Shown here piece after piece: positions 1 through 6,793 of a stretch of 8,717 nt of DNA; positions within the stretch are counted from its first letter, which is position 1; each line of letters starts with the position of its first letter. Made by a program: the position numbers and the translations under genes. The DNA is taken from positions 1 through 8,717 of the forward strand of contig JAUWNT010000095.1 of assembly GCA_030612495.1 (NCBI GenBank), written 5' to 3'. The notes below the pieces were generated by a model. That model was given only the letters and a program-made list of their open reading frames with translations. It was not told where the DNA came from and did not search any database. This DNA comes from Candidatus Aminicenantota bacterium. Lineage in GTDB: Bacteria; Acidobacteriota; Aminicenantia; UBA2199.

Positions 1-74
1 AAGAAGATGATATGGTAGTAGTTGAAGGACAATTAACACTTGCTCACCAATCAAAAGTAAAAATCATAAAATAA
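1..74 (+). CDS. C-terminal end of a probable RND efflux periplasmic adaptor (membrane fusion protein), partial
   Basis: Reading from base 3, 23 codons run into a TAA stop at 72-74; the gene begins before the window. The tail reads as acidic residues, then a VVVEG turn, then a short beta-like stretch ending in VKIIK. A 'valine-rich strand, EG, strand' ending is typical of the membrane-proximal domain at the C-terminus of HlyD/AcrA-type adaptor proteins, which link an inner-membrane pump to an outer-membrane channel in the periplasm. The assignment rests mainly on context: the stop is one base before the start of an RND permease, the usual adaptor-permease order. With only 23 residues the family cannot be proven, and another small envelope protein remains possible. 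Confidence 0.6.
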   Translation, partial: EDDMVVVEGQLTLAHQSKVKIIK

Positions 75-75
75 A

Positions 76-3000
76 ATGGGCATCACAGACTTATCAGTAA
101 AAAGGCCAATAGGAACAATTATGTTCTTTATTGGAATAATATTATTAGGATATATCTCTCTTACACACCTATCAATAAACCTTTTGCCTGATTTAAGCTA
201 TCCTAAAATCACAGTCTTAACAGAATACCAGGGCTCAGGACCAGAAGAGATAGAGAAATTTATTACCTCCTACTTAGAACCAGCACTCGCACCAATTGCG
301 AATGTAAAAAAAGTTACATCAATATCAAAAGAAGGAATATCAATAATAACCCTTGAGTTTCACTGGGGAACTGACATGGATTTTGCATTACTTCACACCA
401 AAGAAAAAATAGAGGAGATGAGAAGGATACTTCCTGAAGACTGTGAAGCTCCTATCATACTTGAATGGGATCCATCTTCATCTCCAATAATCACTAGTAT
501 ATTGAAAAGTAAAACAATGAATATGAAAATCCTTAAAGAAACAGCTGAATTCATAATTAAGCCAAGATTGGAACAGGTTGAAGGCATTGCAAGAGTTGAG
601 ATTAGAGGTGGAAATGAAGAAGAAATTTCAGTTGAAATTGATCCGGGAAAAATAAAAAACATAGGCGCTAATCTAAACGATGTTGTTTCTGCAATAAAAG
701 AAAATAATATTTTCCAGAGTGGAGGAACAGTTAAAAAAGATAAATTTAAGTACACTCTAAAAATAGAAGGTGAAGTCAAAACCCCTGAGCAGATTGATGA
801 AATCGTAGTAACAAAACTAAAAAACAGAAATATTTTAATTAAAGATATAGGAAGGGCTTTCTATAAGAATAAAATAAAACAGGGAGATATAAGATTCAAT
901 GCATCTGAATCAATAGCTCTCTTAATATACAGAGAATCGGCTGGGAATACGGTTAATGCAACAAGAGCTGCAGAGCAATGCCTCTCAGATATGAAAAAGG
1001 AATTCAAAAACCTTGATTTTTTTATAATAGCAAAAGAAGCTGAGCTTATTACCTCTTCAATCAATTCTTTGAAATATTCACTTTATCTGGGTGCATTACT
1101 TGCATTTTTTGTACTTCTATTATTTCTACAAAATTTCAGAGATCCAATTCTTGTTTCAACAGTTATTCCTGTATCAATCATTTCAACCTTTGTACTTATG
1201 TACTTTTTCAAAGTTAATATTAATATAATGTCATTGGGTGGATTGGTTCTTGGTGTAGGTATGTTTGTAGATAATTCCATTATTGTCCTGGAATCTATCT
1301 ATAGACATAGAGACAATGAAAAATTAATACCTTCTATTATTCACGGGACAAAAGAGGTGAGTGGAGCAATAACTGCATCAACACTCACAACTATATCTAT
1401 TTTTATCCCGGTTATTTATCTTTATGGTATAACAGGTAAATTATTTAGGGACCAGGCACTTACTGTTTCATTTTCACTTATCTCATCATTAATCGTTGCA
1501 GTAACTCTTCTTCCTGCTCTTTCATCATTCAAAACAACATTTAAATTAGATTCTTATAAGGATTTTGAAAAAAAAACCATAAAAAAATGGTTCCATTACC
1601 CCTTAGAATGGATAAACTTCATACTATTACTCCCCTTTAAAATTATTGGAAATATTTTATATTTTATTATACACGGAATATATTCTATATTTAAAAATTT
1701 ATTTAAATATTTAACAATTTCCTTAAACTTTTTGCTAAAACCAATTTATAGATGGTTTAATCTTTTATATGAAAGCTTTGATATTTATTATCATAAAATT
1801 CTTGAAAAGATAATGAATAAAAAAATTATTGCTCTATGGATATGCTTAGTAGCTATAGTTTCTATTTTTGCAAGCTTTCTAATCTTGAAAAAAGAACTAT
1901 TACCAAGCCCTGAAAGCTCGAAATTTGAAATTAAGGCAAACACTTATCCAATATATGGATTTGAAGAAACCAATATGATTGCTTCTAAAATAGAAAAGAA
2001 GCTCTCAAATATAGAAGGTGTTGATTTTGTATATACAGAATCAGGTGCAGTGTCAAAATTTGCAGCAAGAAGCGAAGATTTCTCAGTAAACAGCATTCAC
2101 TACTTGGTAAAATGTAAATCTCATAAATTTCGCTCTAAGGTAATGAAAAAAGCAAGAGCAATCTTAAAACAAAAAGATCTATTAAATTTTTCCATTTTCC
2201 TTGAAAAAAATACTCTGTCACAATACCTATCAACAAGTGGGGAGAATTTTCAGATAAAAGTTTTTTATGAAGACATAAAAGAAGGCAGAAAAGCAGTAAA
2301 TTTAATCGTTTCAAGAATAAAAAATATTAAAGGTTTATATGATATTAAATCAACCTATTCAGAAGGGAAGCCTCTATTTACTATCAGATTCAAGCAGGAT
2401 CTTCTAAATCAACTCAATATAACTAAGAGCCAGGTTGCAAATTTTATAAATCAGGCAGTTAGAGGACAAAAAGCAGGAGAGCTTAAAAAATATCAAGAAA
2501 CTTTCGATATATTCGTTAGAGTTCCCATCACAGGTATAATGGGGATCGATCAACTATTATCTCTTCCAATGTCAATTAAAAATAACTCTTATTTTTTAAA
2601 AGATCTAATTTACGTAAAAGAGCTTCCCTCTATAAAAGAAATATCAAGAGAGTCCCAGGAAAGATATTTCTTGATCTCAGGAGACGTTAAAGGCGCAAGA
2701 CTTGACAATGTTATAACAAAAGCAGAAAAAAAACTTGAAGATATTGAGATTCCTGTTAATACACGATTTATATTCTCCGGTGAAAAGGAAGAAAGAAAAA
2801 AGGCATTCGATTCTTTAGAACAAGCCATATTTCTTGCAATTATTCTTGTTTATATGATAATGGCAGCTAAATTTGAGAATCTAGTTCAACCTTTTATAAT
2901 AATGCTAACTGTGCCAATGGGAGTTATTGGAGCTTTCCTCTTCCTCTTAATTTCCGGAAATTCATTAAACATCATTTCTGGAATAGGCATTTTAGTTTTA

Positions 3001-3330
3001 ATAGGAATTGGAGTTAATGACGCTATTGTAAAAGTAGAATATTCAAATCAATTGAGAAAACAGGGCTGGAAAATAAGAGAAGCAGTAATAAGAGCATCTA
3101 AAGTTAGATTAAGACCCATTTTAATGACCAGCTTCACAACAATATTCGCTCTTATTCCAATGGCATTGATGAAACAAACAGGATCGGAACTCCAGCGCTC
3201 TCTTGCAGTTGTTATTATCGGAGGCCTTATCTTCACAACCCTACTTACTCTAATTCTTATTCCTGTATTCTATGAAATATTAGAGGAATTGAAAGAGAAA
3301 AAAAAGATAAAAATAAAAGAAGGTAAATAA
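76..3330 (+). CDS. RND family efflux permease, first of a tandem pair
   Basis: Inner-membrane pump subunit of a tripartite efflux system, expected to use the proton gradient to move hydrophobic or amphipathic compounds from periplasm or membrane to an outer-membrane channel. The 1084 residues have the duplicated RND plan: TM1 at about 11-30, a periplasmic porter half (about 35-330), TM2-TM6 (about 332-484), TM7 (about 583-603), a second periplasmic half, and TM8-TM12 (about 915-1065). Family motifs include LLPDLSYP (36-43), WGTDMD (97-102), GMFVDNSIIV in TM4 (395-404) and RLRPILMTS opening TM11 (1011-1019). The TM4 pair is Asp399-Asn400 where AcrB has Asp-Asp, and TM10 has Asn981-Asp982 where AcrB has Lys-Asn; the TM11 Arg1011 and Thr1018 are kept. 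The TM6-TM7 linker is about 100 residues, longer than in AcrB, with a hydrophobic stretch at about 511-555. The ATG directly precedes the expected N-terminal helix (LSVKRPIGT). No clear Shine-Dalgarno is seen, so translation is probably coupled to the upstream gene, one base away. Substrate unknown. Confidence 0.95.
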   Translation: MGITDLSVKRPIGTIMFFIGIILLGYISLTHLSINLLPDLSYPKITVLTEYQGSGPEEIEKFITSYLEPALAPIANVKKVTSISKEGISIITLEFHWGTDMDFALLHTKEKIEEMRRILPEDCEAPIILEWDPSSSPIITSILKSKTMNMKILKETAEFIIKPRLEQVEGIARVEIRGGNEEEISVEIDPGKIKNIGANLNDVVSAIKENNIFQSGGTVKKDKFKYTLKIEGEVKTPEQIDEIVVTKLKNRNILIKDIGRAFYKNKIKQGDIRFNASESIALLIYRESAGNTVNATRAAEQCLSDMKKEFKNLDFFIIAKEAELITSSINSLKYSLYLGALLAFFVLLLFLQNFRDPILVSTVIPVSIISTFVLMYFFKVNINIMSLGGLVLGVGMFVDNSIIVLESIYRHRDNEKLIPSIIHGTKEVSGAITASTLTTISIFIPVIYLYGITGKLFRDQALTVSFSLISSLIVAVTLLPALSSFKTTFKLDSYKDFEKKTIKKWFHYPLEWINFILLLPFKIIGNILYFIIHGIYSIFKNLFKYLTISLNFLLKPIYRWFNLLYESFDIYYHKILEKIMNKKIIALWICLVAIVSIFASFLILKKELLPSPESSKFEIKANTYPIYGFEETNMIASKIEKKLSNIEGVDFVYTESGAVSKFAARSEDFSVNSIHYLVKCKSHKFRSKVMKKARAILKQKDLLNFSIFLEKNTLSQYLSTSGENFQIKVFYEDIKEGRKAVNLIVSRIKNIKGLYDIKSTYSEGKPLFTIRFKQDLLNQLNITKSQVANFINQAVRGQKAGELKKYQETFDIFVRVPITGIMGIDQLLSLPMSIKNNSYFLKDLIYVKELPSIKEISRESQERYFLISGDVKGARLDNVITKAEKKLEDIEIPVNTRFIFSGEKEERKKAFDSLEQAIFLAIILVYMIMAAKFENLVQPFIIMLTVPMGVIGAFLFLLISGNSLNIISGIGILVLIGIGVNDAIVKVEYSNQLRKQGWKIREAVIRASKVRLRPILMTSFTTIFALIPMALMKQTGSELQRSLAVVIIGGLIFTTLLTLILIPVFYEILEELKEKKKIKIKEGK

Positions 3331-3331
3331 A

Positions 3332-3337
3332 AAAAGG
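3332..3337 (+). promoter_or_regulatory. Weak ribosome binding site for the second permease
   Basis: The purine stretch AAAAGG ends four bases before the ATG at 3342. In this frame a TAA at 3324-3326 lies just upstream, so 3342 is the first possible ATG. The match to the ribosomal anti-Shine-Dalgarno is modest and the spacing short. Coupling to the first permease, whose stop is 11 bases upstream, probably helps. Confidence 0.45.
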
Positions 3338-3341
3338 CACT

Positions 3342-6300
3342 ATGAACAAGATAATCGATCGTCCTGTTCTGGCAATTATCTTTTTTACAATTATTATAAT
3401 ATTAGGATTCTACTCTTTTAAAAACACACCCATCGAGCTTGTTCCAGAAGAAAATTTACCCTCTTTAACAATAACATATTCCTGGGGTGGCGCGAGCCCT
3501 GATACTATATTAAGAAAAGTACTTTTACCAGCAGAAGAAGAAATAATGCAAATAAAGGGTATCTCAAAACTAAAAAGCAGGGCAACTCAAGGAAACGGAC
3601 AACTTGAAATTGAATTTAATAGAAACACTAGAATGGATTTTGCGAATGTGATTCTTAGAGAAAGATTAAACAAACTTCAAAAAGAGATGCCAGTTCAAGT
3701 TCAAAAGCCCCGTATTGAATCATATGTGCCTGATGACTTCAAGAAAAAACCATTCTTTACAATAGGTGTGGTTGGAAATTACTCAATATATAACTTAAAA
3801 AAAATTGCTGAAAAAGAGATAGAACCATATTTGAAATCAATACCAGGTATAGAGAAAGTGGAGCTTACAGGCGGAATTGAGCCTGAAATAAAGATTCAAA
3901 CGAATATGGATAAATTGAAAAAATTCAAAATTTCATTAGATTACATTTATTATAAATTAAGACAAAATTTTTATAATATTCAATCAATATCTATGAAAAA
4001 GGGGGCAAAAGAAATAACTTTATCATTATCTGAGAACCCTAAAAGGATTCAAGATATTCAGAACATTGTATTAATAAAATTAGGAAAAAAAGAAATATTA
4101 TTAAAAGAAATTGCAAATGTATATTTTGGTTACCAGGAATTGCGTAATGAAATGAGATTTCAGGGAATGCCTGTTATTGGATTTACAATATATAAAGAAA
4201 GAAATATTAGTTCTCTTACAATGGCAAAAAGCTTAAAAGCCAAACTTCAACAACTTGCAAATAAATTAAAACATAGAGTTGAATTTGTAATTCAGCAAGA
4301 TGAAAGTAAGGAACTAAAACAAAACCTGTCAAAACTTATTAAAATTGCTTTACTTATATTGATAATAATATTTACAATATTAATTATTGTTGTAAGAGAC
4401 ATTAAATCCTCATTATTAATATTTTCCTCTGTCTTCTTTTCAGTATTTACTACTTTTACTGTAATCTATATTTTAAAAATTCCCTTAAACATATTAACTT
4501 TATCAGGTTTAGCATTGGGATTCGGGCTATTTGTTGACAATGCAGTTGTTGTTTTTGATAGTATTCTAAGATACAGAGAAAGAGGTTTTAACCTCAAAGA
4601 TGCAGCTGTTGAAGGATCAAGAGTAGTTTTTCTACCTGTATTATCCTCAACAATAACAACAATAATTGTATTCTTCTCCTTCACATATTTCCAGGGAAGA
4701 TTAAAAGTCTATTATTTACCACTCTCATATGTTATTACAATATCCTTATTATCATCAATAATTGTCTCTTTTATACTTATCCCTTCATTGAGTGCAAGAA
4801 TTGCAATAAAAACCAATAAAAATAGAGCACACATTAAAACAGGAAATTTTTTCCCATTTATTTTGAAATATCCCCTTACAGTAATTTTACCTGTTATTCT
4901 CTTATTTATTTTTTCTTATACTCACTTTAAAGAAGAGGTATCTTTTGGGAAATTCTTCAGTTGGTACCATAAAGAAAGCCTATATGTTGGGTTAAGGTTT
5001 CCTTCAGGTGCTGAATTTAAAGATATTAAAGATACAATATTAAAATTTGAAAAAATCGCATTATCAAAACCTTATAAAAAAGAGATCATAACACATATAT
5101 ACTCGAGTTTTAGATATGCAAATATTTCTATTACATTCCCTGAAGAAATTGAATTTTCACAATATCCATATCAACTAAAACAGGAATTGATCGCATTGGC
5201 AACAAACCTTGCTGGAATTGGAGTATCTGTCCAGGGATTTGATCCAGAAGGTTATCATTATTATCCAGATATTGGCTCTTTCCTCCCCTATTCAATTCAA
5301 ATTAAGGGTTATAACCTTGAGAAATTACTTGATTTTGCAAATAAGGTAAAAAAATCTTTATTAAATCACAAGCGAATTAAAGAGGTTGAAATCAATACAG
5401 ATACTCGTATGAGCTGGGGAGCAAAAGAAAAATACTATTTCTTTAAACCAGATATGGAAAAATTAAAAATCTACAAAATATCGCAACAATATCTTTCGAA
5501 TTTGATATCTTCTGTATTAAGAGAGCGCTCAGGTTTTCAAAAAATAAAATTTAATGATAAAGAAATATTCGTAGAGATTAAATCATCTGATGTTAAAAAA
5601 CTTGAACTTGATGATATTCTAAATATGAATTTTGAGACTCCTGAAGGTATTCCATTCAGAATAAAGGATGTGGTTGATATTGGTTTTACAATGCAAAAAG
5701 GAGGAATCGGGAGAGAAAATCAGGAGTATATTGCAAGCATAAATTGGGATTATTTAGGATCTTCAAAAAGCGGGAATAAATACCATAAGACATTATACAA
5801 TAACCTGAAAGTTCCTCCAGGTTTTAAAAAGAGCCTTGAAGAAAGAAAATATTTAATGAGTGAAGAGGAGGAAAGCCAGCTAAATTTTGCAATAATACTT
5901 TCTTTATTTTTGATCTATCTTATTTTAGGGATTTTATATGAAAATTTTTTACAACCTCTTATAATTATGATCTCAATCCCGCTCGCTTTAATCGGAGTTT
6001 TCTGGGCATTTATTATAATGGACTACAACTTTGATTCATCCGCTTATATAGGTGTGATTCTTCTTTCCGGAATAGTTGTAAATAATGCAATCATTTTAAT
6101 TGATAATATTAATAGACACCTGAAAAATTCAACAGATATTATCAGATCAATAATAATTGGAACTAAGGAAAGAATCAGACCAATATTTATGACAACATCA
6201 ACAACAGTTTTTGGGATGATTCCCTTAATCTTATTTCAAAAACCAGGAAAAACAGATATATGGTCTTCTCTTGCTCTATGTACTATTGGAGGTCTAACAA

Positions 6301-6401
6301 CATCAGCATTACTTATATTATTCATACTCCCTATTTTTTACTACTTATTCTACAAACTACAGAAATTTATAATCAAGCAAAAACCTATTTCTAAAACTTG
6401 A
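3342..6401 (+). CDS. RND family efflux permease, second of a tandem pair
   Basis: A second, clearly distinct RND inner-membrane pump subunit of 1019 residues, near the usual RND length. TM1 is at about 8-25, a periplasmic half with ELVPEENLPSLTITYSWGGASP-like porter sequence follows (split here as ELVPEENLP at 32-40 and YSWGGASP at 46-53), then TM2-TM6 (about 331-484), a short linker, TM7 (about 511-527), the second periplasmic half, and TM8-TM12 (about 848-1004). TM4 carries GLFVDNAVVV (395-404) with Asp399-Asn400; TM10 carries VVNNAI (912-917) with no Lys. Arg944 and Thr951 in the TM11 RIRPIFMTT motif are kept. Its N-terminal cytoplasmic tail is very short. It lies 11 bases after the first permease and surely shares its transcript. 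The pair may form a mixed trimer as MdtB and MdtC do, or two alternative pumps sharing one adaptor; that choice is inference. Its TGA stop is embedded in the -35 box of the next operon. Substrate unknown. Confidence 0.95.
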   Translation: MNKIIDRPVLAIIFFTIIIILGFYSFKNTPIELVPEENLPSLTITYSWGGASPDTILRKVLLPAEEEIMQIKGISKLKSRATQGNGQLEIEFNRNTRMDFANVILRERLNKLQKEMPVQVQKPRIESYVPDDFKKKPFFTIGVVGNYSIYNLKKIAEKEIEPYLKSIPGIEKVELTGGIEPEIKIQTNMDKLKKFKISLDYIYYKLRQNFYNIQSISMKKGAKEITLSLSENPKRIQDIQNIVLIKLGKKEILLKEIANVYFGYQELRNEMRFQGMPVIGFTIYKERNISSLTMAKSLKAKLQQLANKLKHRVEFVIQQDESKELKQNLSKLIKIALLILIIIFTILIIVVRDIKSSLLIFSSVFFSVFTTFTVIYILKIPLNILTLSGLALGFGLFVDNAVVVFDSILRYRERGFNLKDAAVEGSRVVFLPVLSSTITTIIVFFSFTYFQGRLKVYYLPLSYVITISLLSSIIVSFILIPSLSARIAIKTNKNRAHIKTGNFFPFILKYPLTVILPVILLFIFSYTHFKEEVSFGKFFSWYHKESLYVGLRFPSGAEFKDIKDTILKFEKIALSKPYKKEIITHIYSSFRYANISITFPEEIEFSQYPYQLKQELIALATNLAGIGVSVQGFDPEGYHYYPDIGSFLPYSIQIKGYNLEKLLDFANKVKKSLLNHKRIKEVEINTDTRMSWGAKEKYYFFKPDMEKLKIYKISQQYLSNLISSVLRERSGFQKIKFNDKEIFVEIKSSDVKKLELDDILNMNFETPEGIPFRIKDVVDIGFTMQKGGIGRENQEYIASINWDYLGSSKSGNKYHKTLYNNLKVPPGFKKSLEERKYLMSEEEESQLNFAIILSLFLIYLILGILYENFLQPLIIMISIPLALIGVFWAFIIMDYNFDSSAYIGVILLSGIVVNNAIILIDNINRHLKNSTDIIRSIIIGTKERIRPIFMTTSTTVFGMIPLILFQKPGKTDIWSSLALCTIGGLTTSALLILFILPIFYYLFYKLQKFIIKQKPISKT

Positions 6402-6425
6402 CATTAATATATTGTATTATATAAT
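6398..6425 (+). promoter_or_regulatory. Consensus sigma-70-type promoter for the radical SAM cassette
   Basis: A perfect TTGACA (6398-6403) is followed by a 16-base spacer and a perfect TATAAT (6420-6425). The predicted transcript would start near 6432, leaving a leader of about 55 bases before the ATG at 6488. The -35 box overlaps the last codon and the TGA stop (6399-6401) of the second permease. TATAAT alone means little in DNA this AT-rich, but the exact -35 at near-ideal spacing, in the only sizeable intergenic gap and directly ahead of a change in function, is convincing. It implies the peptide-modification genes are transcribed independently of the efflux operon, at least in part. Confidence 0.75.
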
Positions 6426-6445
6426 TTATATAACTTTAAAACATT

Positions 6446-6470
6446 ATTAATTGGGTTTATTAATTTTTTT
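6446..6470 (+). terminator. Weak AT-only inverted repeat followed by a T7 run, possible terminator or attenuator
   Basis: ATTAAT at 6446-6451 and again at 6459-6464 can pair across a seven-base loop, and seven T follow (6464-6470, the first shared with the stem). There is no GC pair in the stem, so a stable intrinsic terminator is doubtful. If real, it would end efflux-operon transcripts, but because it lies downstream of the promoter at 6398-6425 it would also attenuate the cassette's own transcript. It may simply reflect AT-rich intergenic DNA. Confidence 0.2.
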
Positions 6471-6475
6471 GCAAC

Positions 6476-6482
6476 TAAGGAG
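6476..6482 (+). promoter_or_regulatory. Strong ribosome binding site for the PqqD-like gene
   Basis: TAAGGAG sits five bases before the ATG at 6488 and is a near-perfect Shine-Dalgarno at good spacing. It fixes the start of the 101-residue protein and contrasts with the poor sites ahead of both permease genes. Confidence 0.85.
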
Positions 6483-6487
6483 TATAG

Positions 6488-6793
6488 ATGAGAACAAAAA
6501 ATGAAAATTTAGTAGAATATATCAAAAACCCGGATGTAGTTCTTAGAGAAGAAGATATTGATGGAGCCCTTCTCTTCAACCCGGATACAAACCAGATAAA
6601 AGTACTTAATACAACAGGTCTTTTTATCTGGAAATTATGTGAAAAAAAGCATAATATTGGTAATATCATAAAAGCTCTTAAAAATTCCTTTGATCAAGTG
6701 CCTGATGACAAAGCTTCAGAACAGGTAAAATCATTTATAAATGAAATGAAAGAGTCCGGATTTATAGGCATTATTAAAGATCAAAAGGAATAA
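6488..6793 (+). CDS. scmD: PqqD-like peptide chaperone / RiPP recognition element protein (ScmD-like)
   Basis: A 101-residue soluble protein of the PqqD family, whose winged-helix fold (the RiPP recognition element) holds the leader of a ribosomal peptide and presents it to a radical SAM enzyme. Visible signatures, in order, are DVVLREED (16-23), the strand-turn ALLFNPDT (27-34), VLNTTGLFIWKL (39-50) with the typical LN-x-TG-x-x-IW pattern, and a helical C-terminal half ending ESGFIG (89-94), matching the family's 'L...G.I' ending. There is no signal peptide or membrane segment, so it should act in the cytoplasm. It is the first gene after the promoter at 6398-6425, and its TAA stop touches the ATG of the radical SAM gene. 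PqqD membership is well supported. The symbol scmD comes from resemblance to recalled ScmD proteins of the SynChlorMet cassette and from the gene order, so it is less certain. The substrate peptide is unknown. Confidence 0.85.
   Translation: MRTKNENLVEYIKNPDVVLREEDIDGALLFNPDTNQIKVLNTTGLFIWKLCEKKHNIGNIIKALKNSFDQVPDDKASEQVKSFINEMKESGFIGIIKDQKE
6786..6789 (+). promoter_or_regulatory. Ribosome binding site for the first radical SAM gene, inside the preceding gene
   Basis: AGGA, within AAAAGGAA, lies four bases before the ATG at 6794 and overlaps the last codons of the PqqD-like gene. The stop and start are contiguous (TAAATG), so reinitiation or coupled translation is likely and would keep chaperone and enzyme in step. 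Confidence 0.6.

Noticed and set aside
393..779. Minus-strand open frame of 128 codons inside the first permease gene
   Set aside because: It is opposite well-conserved RND porter sequence; its serine/phenylalanine/isoleucine-rich product is the expected complement of AT-rich coding DNA.
2702..2707. Exact TTGACA inside the first permease gene
   Set aside because: It encodes a Leu-Asp-Asn stretch in the reading frame, and no matching -10 box lies at 16-18 bases.
4534..4539. Exact TTGACA inside the second permease gene
   Set aside because: It is the codon context of the conserved Val-Asp-Asn of TM4, and no convincing -10 follows at proper spacing.
6402..6487. Intergenic gap considered for a hidden small precursor peptide or riboswitch
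   Set aside because: Only 86 bases, extremely AT-rich with frequent stops; it accommodates the promoter, a weak repeat and the ribosome site, with no room for a structured aptamer or a credible ORF.
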